A stretch of 8,283 nucleotides of DNA from Bacteroidota bacterium (GTDB lineage Bacteria > Bacteroidota > Ignavibacteria > Ignavibacteriales > Ignavibacteriaceae): NCBI GenBank assembly GCA_021796135.1, contig JAJYOQ010000168.1:1-8283 (forward strand). Direction: 5' to 3'. The notes under the pieces are model-generated. The model searched no databases, was not told the DNA's origin, and saw only the letters and a program-made list of their open reading frames with translations. Below, piece after piece: positions 1 to 7,088 of this stretch (positions are counted from its first letter, which is position 1; each line of letters begins with the position of its first letter). The translations under genes and the position numbers were made by a program.

Positions 1-65
1 ACGGAGTGTTGATATTTGGTTCTTTCGGAATCGATTTAACAACTTCTAAGAACGTAACTGCCAGA
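1..65 (-). other. Open reading frame running off the left edge, no standard start seen
   Basis: Downstream of the isomerase stop, one minus-strand frame is open from just after a stop inside the isomerase 3' end to the window edge. It reads protein-like (…LAVTFLEVVKSIPKEPNIN…). A ribosome-binding-like AAAAGGAG lies just before it inside the isomerase gene, but there is no ATG, GTG or TTG in that frame after it within the window. It could be the start of a next operon gene using a rare start codon, a frameshifted gene, or chance. I do not recognise the sequence. Confidence 0.2.
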
Positions 66-917
66 TTAATAAAATTTTCTATAAGCTCCTTTTATAATAT
101 CTCTTAAACGAATGGTTTCAGACAAGTTATCTACATCATTACATTTCTCCCAGTCTATCCATGTATATTCAAGGCCTATCCATTTATTATAATTTACCTT
201 CTTCAAATTTTCAACTATCTTTTCATAGTCAATGATATTATCTGTCATAGAAGTCTGTAAGCGATGCCTTCGGGCACCACGGGCATGGAAATGGCTTGCA
301 TAGACTAACAAAGGATCTATCTCCCGCTGTTCATAACCATTGCGGATAAAATGTGTGTAGTCTAAGGTAAGGGTCAATCCCGGGACAGAATTCACTAAAG
401 CTTTTGTACCCTTAGGGCTGGTAAAAGGGGAACCCACATGAGCCTCAACTGAAAAAGAAAGGGTTGAGCTTTCAACCTTTTCTAAACGCCAATTCAATTC
501 GTCGTAACAGTGTTTGATAGACTCTATTCGTTCTTCACCCGGAAAATACATCCCAGGCAAACAGGTAATATGGTCTGAACCCAATTCACCGGCATAATCA
601 ACAAGTTTTAGAAAACCATCACGGGCGAATTGTCTTCGTTTTTCTTCAGGATGGTTTATTGCATAAAGAGAACTATCGTTATCCAACTGTAAGAAAACAT
701 CTGCAGCTTCTAAGCCACGATCCTCTAATTGTTTTTTCAGCGCTTTAGCCCGCTGGTTGATCTGCTTAAACTCGCTTTCCGGAGTTAAATGTGAGCGACC
801 ACTAAAAAGACCAATATCCACACCTTCGCAATCTAGCAAAGCAATCAAGTCTAGTACTTTATCATGAGACAAAAGAGGAAAGGTAAAATCGGCACATGCC
901 AATCTTAGTTTTTTCAT
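66..917 (-). CDS. Sugar phosphate isomerase/epimerase-like TIM-barrel protein
   Basis: The product is 283 residues and fits the xylose-isomerase-like / AP-endonuclease-2 fold family, whose members isomerise or epimerise free or phosphorylated sugars with a divalent metal. Candidate metal ligands occur in the usual order on successive strands: E158 (SVEAH), D186 and H189 (LDYTHF), H209/H211 (SHFHARGA) and E250 (GLEYTW). There is no signal peptide, so it is probably cytoplasmic. I chose the ATG at 917 over the in-frame ATG at 938. The 917 start gives an ATGA overlap with the stop of the upstream SDR gene and has AAGGAGG ten bases upstream, whereas the 938 start would precede that ribosome-binding site. 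It is the last complete gene of the operon. The family assignment is solid, but the substrate cannot be read from the sequence. An L-fucose/L-rhamnose-type substrate or a keto-sugar intermediate is inferred only from the neighbouring aldA. Confidence 0.85.
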   Translation of the reverse strand: MKKLRLACADFTFPLLSHDKVLDLIALLDCEGVDIGLFSGRSHLTPESEFKQINQRAKALKKQLEDRGLEAADVFLQLDNDSSLYAINHPEEKRRQFARDGFLKLVDYAGELGSDHITCLPGMYFPGEERIESIKHCYDELNWRLEKVESSTLSFSVEAHVGSPFTSPKGTKALVNSVPGLTLTLDYTHFIRNGYEQREIDPLLVYASHFHARGARRHRLQTSMTDNIIDYEKIVENLKKVNYNKWIGLEYTWIDWEKCNDVDNLSETIRLRDIIKGAYRKFY

Positions 918-1708
918 ACTAACAGCGCCTCCTTCCATTCGGCAGTAGCAAGATAACCACCGTCTACTATTATACTTGTCCCTGTTACTCCAGCAGAATC
1001 ATCACAGCAAAGATAGGCTACAGTTCCAGCAATTTCCTTTGGTGTCAGTATGCGGCCTGTGGGAACACGCTGTAAACGATCTTGAAGAAGACCTTCATTA
1101 TTACCCATATGGATTCGTAACAAGGGAGTGTCTGTAATGCCTGGACAGACTGCATTGCAGCGGATTCCTTCGTCTGCATAATCAATAGCAATTGATTTAG
1201 TCAGCATAATGACAGCACCCTTGGAGGCGATGTAGACAGGTGTTTTAGCTTGCCCGACAAAACTGTTGACAGAACCCATATTCACTACATAGCTTGATTC
1301 GTGCTGCTTGAGATAAGGATAAGCATATTTAAAACTTAAGAAATAGGCTTTTAAGTTTATGCTCATCTGCTGGTCCCATTCCTCGCTACTAAATTCATGC
1401 AACATCTTAATTCCTATAACAGCAGCATTATTAACCAGTATATGTATGTCGCCAAAGTAGTCCACAGTTTTGGAAATGGAGTTTTTAATTGCCTCTTCAT
1501 TGCTAAGATCACATAGGATAAATTGTGCTTTGCCTCCCCTGTTCTGGATAGCCGCAGCCAATTCTATTCCCGCTTCTTCATTAATATCAATTAGTGCAAC
1601 CTTTGCACCTTCATCGGCAAAATATTCAGCAATACCACGACCAATTCCCTGCGCAGCACCGCTTACCCAAATAACTTTGTCTGTGAATCTTTGTCTAAAT
1701 TGTGTCAT
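914..1708 (-). CDS. Short-chain dehydrogenase/reductase (classical SDR)
   Basis: The 264-residue product has the full classical SDR signature. It has a Rossmann glycine motif SGAAQGIG (16-23), the NNAA motif (93-96) and the catalytic tetrad N118, S146, Y159, K163 (YIASK). The PG motif is at 189-190 and the VDGGY end segment is at 248-252. D41 at the end of the second strand (LIDIN) favours NAD(H) over NADP(H). The length is normal for the family and there is no signal peptide. The gene starts 41 bases after aldA with only a weak purine-rich ribosome site, and its TGA overlaps the start of the isomerase gene. In this context it probably oxidises a sugar, sugar lactone precursor or keto-deoxy sugar acid. 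L-fucose dehydrogenase and 2-keto-3-deoxy-L-fuconate dehydrogenase are both SDRs and both fit an AldA-containing cluster, but the specificity cannot be decided from the sequence. Confidence 0.9.
   Translation of the reverse strand: MTQFRQRFTDKVIWVSGAAQGIGRGIAEYFADEGAKVALIDINEEAGIELAAAIQNRGGKAQFILCDLSNEEAIKNSISKTVDYFGDIHILVNNAAVIGIKMLHEFSSEEWDQQMSINLKAYFLSFKYAYPYLKQHESSYVVNMGSVNSFVGQAKTPVYIASKGAVIMLTKSIAIDYADEGIRCNAVCPGITDTPLLRIHMGNNEGLLQDRLQRVPTGRILTPKEIAGTVAYLCCDDSAGVTGTSIIVDGGYLATAEWKEALLV
928..934 (-). promoter_or_regulatory. Ribosome binding site for the isomerase gene
   Basis: AAGGAGG on the minus strand ends ten bases before the ATG at 917 and lies inside the 3' end of the SDR gene. 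With the ATGA stop/start overlap it implies translational coupling of the two genes, and it decides the isomerase start. Confidence 0.7.
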
Positions 1709-1749
1709 CTTTCAGCTCTTTCTAATAACGTAATAATGTTTTACTTGTA

Positions 1750-3225
1750 CTAATTTTGTTGTATGTATATTATCTTGGTTTGAAGATATTCTTCTAAACC
1801 ATGCTTTCCATCTGCCCCGCCAATACCCGATTTCCTCCAACCTGCATGGAAACCTTGAATAGCTTCAAAGTTCTCTCTATTGAAGTAGATTTCTCCAAAT
1901 TTGAGCTCTTTTGTTGCTTTTAGTACTTTATTGATATCATTGGTATATACTGAAGATGTAAGACCATATTCACTATCATTGGCAAATTTTAGCGCTTCAT
2001 CAAAGCCTTTTACCTTCATAACTGGTAAAACAGGTCCAAAGACTTCCTTTTGCATTATTTCAAAGTTTTGGCCTACTCCCACAATTACAGTTGGTTCGTA
2101 ATAATATCCTTTTGAAAAATTACTATTTTTTTTACCACCAAGTATTACTTCAGCTCCTTCTGCCATAGCTTTTTCAACCATTCCATGTATCTTATCTAAT
2201 TGTGTCTTATTAATTTGGGAACTCATATCAATACCTTCATCCTCATAAGCGTTACCTACTTTAACCGCTTTCATAGCAAGAAGTAGCCTTGTGATAAACT
2301 CATCATATACATCTTCTTCTACATAAACCCTTTCAGCACAGTTACATACCTGTCCGCTATAAATAACCCTTGAAGCCACAATAGACTTTACTGCTAAATC
2401 AAGGTCTGCATCTTTGCATACAATCGCAGGTGCTTTACCTCCCAATTCAAGAGAAACTTTAGTAATGTTTTTTGATGCAGCAGCCATTACTTTATGTCCT
2501 GATTCCACACTGCCTGTTAAACTAATAATACCTACATCTTTATTATTGGTAAGTGCTTCGCCAATTTCGTGTCCAAAACCACATACAATATTGAGTACTC
2601 CTTTTGGTAAGTCAACTTCTTTTAATAATTTGGCAAATTCGAAACAAGTTAAAGGAGTTTCATTACTCACTTTAATCACAGCAGTATTACCGGTTAGTAA
2701 AGAAGGCGCTACCTTTCTTGCCATTACAAAAAATGGAAAGTTCCAGGGACATATACCCACAACTACCCCTATAGGAAATTTGTGCAGGAAGATTTGCTCT
2801 CCCAAACGGTCACTTGGTATGATCTCTCCTTCATAAGAACGGGCAAGTCCTGCATAATAATCATAATATTCTGCAGTTACATCAATTTCAACTTGAGCAA
2901 GTGACATTACTTTTGCTTGTTCTTTGGCTAATGTGTTAGCAAGTAAAACCCGATTATTTCTAATCACATTTGCCATTTTTTTTAGGAAAGAAGCCCTGTC
3001 CACTGAAGTTCTCATACTCCACTCAAGTTGCGCTTCTTTTGCAGCGGCAATTGCCAGATCTGCATCTTTTTGCGTACCTCTAGGAACAAGAGCAATTACT
3101 TCCTCAGTACAAGGATTAAACACTTTGATAAAGTCTCTTGTATGGTCATTTTCTACAAATGTCCCATTGATATATTGCTGATATGTAGCAATATTTTTCC
3201 CTTTTGACCTGTTATCTTGATTCAT
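1750..3225 (-). CDS. aldA: Lactaldehyde/glycolaldehyde dehydrogenase (AldA-type ALDH)
   Basis: The 491-residue product is an aldehyde dehydrogenase close to E. coli AldA, which oxidises L-lactaldehyde to L-lactate (and glycolaldehyde to glycolate) in fucose and rhamnose breakdown. Similarity recalled from the E. coli protein is high over ICPWNFPFF (158-166), ITKVSLELGGKAPAIV (254-269), SGQVCNCAERVYV (290-302) and the C-terminal NRENFEA…FHAGWRKSGIGGADGKHGL. Catalytic residues are present: C294 nucleophile, E260 general base, N162 oxyanion site, K185 and E394 for cofactor. One oddity is that the cofactor motif reads KVSNET where AldA has KPSEFT, so the ribose-binding Glu position is Asn188. The start has AAAGGT eight bases upstream. 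It lies 15 bases after the 2-hydroxyacid dehydrogenase gene and ends in TAG. The enzyme should be cytoplasmic. The family call is strong. Lactaldehyde as the in vivo substrate is inferred from this similarity. Confidence 0.92.
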   Translation of the reverse strand: MNQDNRSKGKNIATYQQYINGTFVENDHTRDFIKVFNPCTEEVIALVPRGTQKDADLAIAAAKEAQLEWSMRTSVDRASFLKKMANVIRNNRVLLANTLAKEQAKVMSLAQVEIDVTAEYYDYYAGLARSYEGEIIPSDRLGEQIFLHKFPIGVVVGICPWNFPFFVMARKVAPSLLTGNTAVIKVSNETPLTCFEFAKLLKEVDLPKGVLNIVCGFGHEIGEALTNNKDVGIISLTGSVESGHKVMAAASKNITKVSLELGGKAPAIVCKDADLDLAVKSIVASRVIYSGQVCNCAERVYVEEDVYDEFITRLLLAMKAVKVGNAYEDEGIDMSSQINKTQLDKIHGMVEKAMAEGAEVILGGKKNSNFSKGYYYEPTVIVGVGQNFEIMQKEVFGPVLPVMKVKGFDEALKFANDSEYGLTSSVYTNDINKVLKATKELKFGEIYFNRENFEAIQGFHAGWRKSGIGGADGKHGLEEYLQTKIIYIQQN

Positions 3226-3240
3226 AGTTATACCTTTAAT

Positions 3241-4290
3241 TTATTTATTATTTGATTTTTTTTCCATCATTTTTAAATTCATTTTGTCTCGAAATACCTT
3301 ATTATCTAGAATATCTCTATTGACAACATCTTCAGGAATTTCACCGTGAGCGATCTTTACAACTTGTTGACAAGCTCTACGACCAATTTCTTGAAATAGC
3401 TCATGTGTCCAGGCTATACAATGGGGGGACAAAATAACGTTATCCAATTTATATAAAGGTTCATCATCAGCCGGAGGCTCGCTGGCAAATACATCTGTAG
3501 CATATCCAGCTATCGAGCGTGAGGTTAATATCCTTATTAAAGCCTCTTCATTTATAATTCCCCCCCGGGCTGTATTTATTATGAAAGCATCTTTCCTGAG
3601 CAACGACAATTCATCCTCATTAATCAGGTTACGAGTCTCCTCGGTAAGCGGGCAATTTATTGATACAAAATCTGAATTTCGCATCAGGGTGTTGAGATCC
3701 ACCAATTGAACTCCCAAAACAGCAGCTTTGTCTTTATCAGCATAAGGATCGAAGGCAATCGGCGGATTCATATCAAAAGTCTTGAGCATTTCCACCAATT
3801 TTCCACCAATACCCCCAATACCAACTATCCCAAGGGTCCGCCTGCGTAATTCGCTGCCCATGTAATTACTTCTTTGAGACCAGTTTCCATTTCGTATTAA
3901 CTTGTTTTTCTCAAACACACGATGAGAAAGAGCAAGCATCAATGAAATGATTGCCTCCGCTACCGAGTAATTGACAGCCCCACGTGTGATTGTTACTATA
4001 ACATTTGCATCGCTACAAGCTTTGATATCAACCATATCATAACCCACACCAAAACGGCAAATGGCTTGAAGATCATGAACCCCCTTGAAGCTTTCTGTAT
4101 TATAAGCCGGGGCCAGTGAAATAATTGCATTGTATCCCATGAGCATATCTGGGGTTACAGGCGACCGATTTTCCTTCAGAAATTCATATTCCACTCCCTC
4201 TGCATTTTCAAGAATATCTAATCCTATATCCCTATAGGTAAGTTTGCCATCGGGAGTTAAAAAATCTCTGGTTAATCCTATTTTAAACAT
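3241..4290 (-). CDS. D-isomer-specific 2-hydroxyacid dehydrogenase
   Basis: The 349-residue product belongs to the D-2-hydroxyacid dehydrogenase family (phosphoglycerate dehydrogenase, glyoxylate/hydroxypyruvate reductase, D-lactate dehydrogenase relatives). These enzymes interconvert 2-keto and D-2-hydroxy acids with NAD(P). The cofactor domain shows GIGGIG (157-162) and an acidic residue D181 after the second strand (FDPYAD), favouring NAD(H). The catalytic set is complete: R242 (NTARGG), E271 (FASEPP) and H290 (SPHCIAW). Residues 330-349 form a lysine- and methionine-rich tail beyond the usual fold. The ATG has a good ribosome site (GAAGGA) at ordinary spacing. It heads the tight four-gene run and is separated from the upstream YhcH-like gene by 487 bases, so it may have its own promoter. 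In context it could reduce or oxidise a C2-C3 acid or a sugar-acid intermediate from the same pathway. The exact substrate is unknown. Confidence 0.9.
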   Translation of the reverse strand: MFKIGLTRDFLTPDGKLTYRDIGLDILENAEGVEYEFLKENRSPVTPDMLMGYNAIISLAPAYNTESFKGVHDLQAICRFGVGYDMVDIKACSDANVIVTITRGAVNYSVAEAIISLMLALSHRVFEKNKLIRNGNWSQRSNYMGSELRRRTLGIVGIGGIGGKLVEMLKTFDMNPPIAFDPYADKDKAAVLGVQLVDLNTLMRNSDFVSINCPLTEETRNLINEDELSLLRKDAFIINTARGGIINEEALIRILTSRSIAGYATDVFASEPPADDEPLYKLDNVILSPHCIAWTHELFQEIGRRACQQVVKIAHGEIPEDVVNRDILDNKVFRDKMNLKMMEKKSNNK

Positions 4291-4306
4291 ATTTTTTTCC
4301 TTCTTT

Positions 4307-4491
4307 TTATCTTAAATGTATTTTCATTTTCTTCATTCTGTTTAGGCGAATGTAGGTTTTTAAAAGAACCGCCTTATTTTTACAACCAGAACATGGACAT
4401 TCATCGCGTTTAGAGTTATCATGTTTTCGGAATCATGGTCACATTTTATTAACGGATTATCTTTATCAACAATTTTTATTTTCTTAGACAT
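4307..4491 (-). pseudogene. Possible broken small Cys-rich ORF
   Basis: An ATG at 4491 opens a 43-codon frame (stop 4360-4362) beginning MSKKIKIVDKDNPLIKCDHD. A second frame, open from 4432 to its TAA at 4307-4309, encodes a basic Cys-rich stretch (KRDECPCSGCKNKAVLLKTY, then a Lys/Arg-rich tail). Joining them by one frameshift near 4430 gives about 61 residues with a CxH plus CxCxxC pattern, resembling a small zinc-binding domain. The upstream ribosome site is weak. I do not recognise a family. It may be a decayed small gene or chance reading in an AT-rich spacer. Confidence 0.22.
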
Positions 4492-4698
4492 CACTTTAAT
4501 ATTTCCATGATTAAATAAAATTGAATGCAAGCCTAATCAACTTAATAATAGAGAAAGCATGTTGTTTGTAATGGTACAGAAAATATTTTAATTTTGGTCC
4601 TTAAAATTTTATTGGTGTAGCTTGGCTGGTAAAATAATTGATTTTGTGGTTCGGCCCTAACCGCCAGATATAGAGCCCGGATAGATTATTCTGATTTT

Positions 4699-4731
4699 TT
4701 TTGATTTACAAATTAAGTTTAGAAATCAAAA
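4699..4731. repeat. Perfect 9-base inverted repeat, 15-base spacer
   Basis: TTTTGATTT (4699-4707) is matched by AAATCAAAA (4723-4731). All but one pair per arm are A/T, so it is a poor terminator. It lies 47 bases past the YhcH-like stop. It could be a regulator-binding palindrome for the downstream operon or chance in AT-rich sequence. Confidence 0.3.
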
Positions 4732-4777
4732 TCATTTTACGATCTATCTTTAATCTAAAATAAAGAAGTAAAAGGCA

Positions 4778-5233
4778 TTATGCTTCAACAGGTATTTTAA
4801 TTACTAACTTTTTTACATGCTCCGGTGAATTTTCAAAATTTACTTGCGTCATGTGACCATCTTGCCGAAAAGCTATCGCAAAATTGTTCCCATTAAGATC
4901 TATGAGACTTACTTTGCCTTCAAGCTTTCCAAAGTCCTTATCAACATCAAATCCTAAACTTTTACAATCAGATATATTGCAAACACCGAACTTTTCTCTC
5001 CCCTTTAATACTATCTGCACATCAATATATTTTTTGTGATGTTCAATAAAGCAATCTGAAATGTCTTTAGAATTATATTCGCTTACAACTGCATAAGCTC
5101 CTTTATCATTTATTTTATGGGTTCCATTTGGTAATTCAAAAATATTATTACCGTTTAAGAAATTACTTACATCAGTGAAATGCGGATGCAGAGAATTATA
5201 TTTTGAAAAATTTAGAAGTGTATCATAAACCAT
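4778..5233 (-). CDS. YhcH/YjgK/YiaL-family protein
   Basis: The 151-residue product matches the YhcH/YjgK/YiaL (EbgC/TabA-like) family in length and in its signature segment at residues 64-80, EHHKKYIDVQIVLKGRE, near-identical in pattern to E. coli YhcH. The later FAIAFRQDGHMTQV (118-131) matches the family's FAVFMPGEPHKP block, and VKKLVIKI (140-147) matches its KKVVVKV end. These are small double-stranded beta-helix proteins found in sugar operons (sialic acid, 2,3-diketogulonate). They are thought to act on sugar anomers or epimers with a bound metal. Candidate ligands are H66, E80 and H127. In this copy the proline before the His block and the proline of HxP are replaced. The start has AAGGAG six bases upstream. 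It is cytoplasmic and reads towards the dehydrogenase operon, so it probably shares that pathway, though the 487-base gap leaves co-transcription open. Confidence 0.88.
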   Translation of the reverse strand: MVYDTLLNFSKYNSLHPHFTDVSNFLNGNNIFELPNGTHKINDKGAYAVVSEYNSKDISDCFIEHHKKYIDVQIVLKGREKFGVCNISDCKSLGFDVDKDFGKLEGKVSLIDLNGNNFAIAFRQDGHMTQVNFENSPEHVKKLVIKIPVEA

Positions 5234-5239
5234 TTTTAA

Positions 5240-5245
5240 CTCCTT
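5240..5245 (-). promoter_or_regulatory. Ribosome binding site of the YhcH-like gene
   Basis: AAGGAG on the minus strand lies six bases upstream of the ATG at 5233. It is well placed and supports that start. Confidence 0.65.
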
Positions 5246-5321
5246 TAATATTTTTATAATAAATTGACAACTTTTTATCTTACTATCTCACTATTTTTTA
5301 AAGAAAAAAATATTATATTTT

Positions 5322-5349
5322 GATATAAATCTACTCCTAAACCAGACAA
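5322..5349 (-). promoter_or_regulatory. Possible sigma-70-like promoter upstream of the YhcH-like gene
   Basis: On the minus strand TTGTCT (5344-5349) is followed after 16 bases by TATATC (5322-5327), about 90 bases before the start codon. The 185-base gap from the pseudogene stop is very AT-rich and also holds a short AAAATAT/ATATTTT palindrome just downstream. The match is modest and many AT-rich stretches would score similarly. Bacteroidota promoters often use a different -7 motif, which I did not find. Confidence 0.25.
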
Positions 5350-5421
5350 TCCAATTATCACACTACCACTCAATCGGTTTATAATTGTTAAATGGAAACG
5401 TTAAAGCTTTGCTTGGCGTTA

Positions 5422-5680
5422 TTTAAGTAACATCATCTTTTTAGTCATCATAAAGCCGTCTACATTCAACTTATAGAAATAAACACCACTTGATAGTTTG
5501 GAAGCATCAAAATCTGTTTTATATGAACCTGCACTTAATTGACCGTTAACTAAAGTTGCAACTAACTGCCCCATCAAATTATAAATTTTCAAAGTAACGT
5601 AACCATTCCTTGGAACACTATATTTAATAACGGTAGTTGGGTTAAAAGGATTAGGATAGTTTTGTGACAAAGAAAAACTT
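5422..5680 (-). other. T9SS type A C-terminal sorting domain within the pseudogene
   Basis: This encodes the last ~85 residues, with FSLSQNYPNPFNPTTVIKYS, then LKIYNLMGQLVATL, GSYKTDFDASKLSSGVYFYKL and a lysine-rich end. This is the standard Por-secretion-system sorting domain that directs proteins through the outer membrane in Bacteroidota/FCB bacteria. It is the strongest taxonomic marker in the window. Confidence 0.9.
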
Positions 5681-7088
5681 TTGGGCTGTTGATATGTTTC
5701 TTTTACACTTGTTGGTGTTTGGATTGTGGTAAAGTGATAATTGAAACGACGGTCAGGCGCTGAATCACCATCAATAAAGAATTCAGTTATATCATTTAAT
5801 TTCTGAATATTATCTGCCCAGTGAAAATAAAATGAAATATCTTTTCCTGTTTGATTAATCAAATTTCGTGGTAACCGAATTTCCATTTGATTGCCAGTAT
5901 ATTGGTATTTTAATTCAGAGGTTTCATCCCATGAAGAGTCCTGACCATTCCATCTTGCTAATGTTGTGATTGAATCCGATTTAACGTTTAGATTTACAAC
6001 ATAATCGTAGCCTTCCCAGCCTGTGGAATGATTCGTATCTGAATCAATAAACAACAACATCCAGTTTTTATCTGTGTACGGTGTTAATGCGCTGTCTGTC
6101 TTTACATAAAAATATATGTTACTGCTATCGTAAGCTACTCGCGATTGAACTATATCGTTCCGTCCGGTGTTATTAACGTATATCTCATTTCGATCATAAC
6201 CATAAAAATTGCGGTGTTCAGTATCTCCTTTAGGATCATAGAAAACAGGTTGAACATTTGTCCAATCTGAGAAATTACCATCAATGGAGATATTGCGGGG
6301 ACCATTTGACGCAGGTACTGGTGGTACTCCCTTGTAGTGCCTGGTATTTGCAACCAATTGATAATAATGATTATCGGTATAACCGCCTTTCATCGATTCC
6401 ATATCACAGTTAAATTCCGCATTATAATTATCGACAAAAAATGTGGAATCCGGAGCTTCTGTAGCAGGTCTTCCCAAAAAATTTGGATTGCCGTCCGCCG
6501 GAGCGATAAACCTTTGAGCCATCCACTCATTCCAGCCGGTAACCATCATTACCGGCGGATCAACTTGAAGCGCCCGTCTCCATTGTTCGGCAAAATCAAG
6601 TCCTTGACCAGTAAATTGTGTTAACTTATATTGATTGAGCGGTGGCTCTACCCCATCATGATAACTTTCGCCGATATCGTTCACCGGATGAGAGGCAACT
6701 GAAACAGGAATTTGTTCAGGGGTTTGGGGATTTATATCCCAACCATAATTCTGCGGATAGTAATCAATCCATTGCCATTGGTCGGGTGTAGTTTTAGTAT
6801 TTGTCCATGCCTAGCTATAACGAAAGGTAAAAAAAGCTTTTGCTTCTGCTGATAAAGTTCTATCGCAAACTTTACCCAAAATCAAAGGCTTTCCTTGCCA
6901 ATAAAACCATAGATCTTTATATTTATTCTTAGAATAAAGAAAATCCTAAAGTTGATTGATTATTAATCCGCTGTTTGTGAAAGTTAAAAAACATATATAA
7001 GGGGTGGGGATGCTTTCTTGTCGCATTTGCAAAGAAATTTGACACAAAGTATTAACAGCATCAAGGTAAGTAAATCCATTCGTTACAT

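Larger units (their letters stand above)
4291..4777. other. 487-base spacer between YhcH-like and 2-hydroxyacid dehydrogenase genes
   Basis: There is no intact gene of normal size here on either strand. The spacer holds the possible broken small ORF (4307-4491), a short GC-rich island at about 4647-4681 in otherwise AT-rich DNA, and a 9-base perfect inverted repeat (4699-4731). No GC-rich hairpin with a T-tract that would serve as a clear terminator for the YhcH-like gene is visible. A promoter for the downstream four-gene run is likely to lie here, but I cannot place its -35/-10 elements with confidence. Confidence 0.5.

Noticed and set aside
1470..1733. Plus-strand open frame opposite the SDR gene
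   Set aside because: It is a shadow of the well-supported minus-strand SDR, with low-complexity composition and no recognisable domain. The same holds for plus-strand frames opposite aldA and the transposase.
4647..4681. Integron attC-like or tRNA T-arm-like sequence (GGTTCGGCCCTAACC)
   Set aside because: The core does not fit the attC consensus, and no acceptor, anticodon or D-arm pairing is present around it.
5393..5404. LacI-family operator (GGAAACGTTAAA)
   Set aside because: Only the central AACGTT is palindromic, the flanks do not match, and no regulator gene is in the window.
6150..6353. Minus-strand 67-codon frame inside the hydrolase pseudogene
   Set aside because: It overlaps the CBM-like domain in another frame and reads as non-protein-like sequence.
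6811..6948. TAG as a recoded sense codon
   Set aside because: aldA in the same window terminates at TAG at the position where AldA proteins normally end, and the gene is also broken by an IS. Simple decay explains it better.
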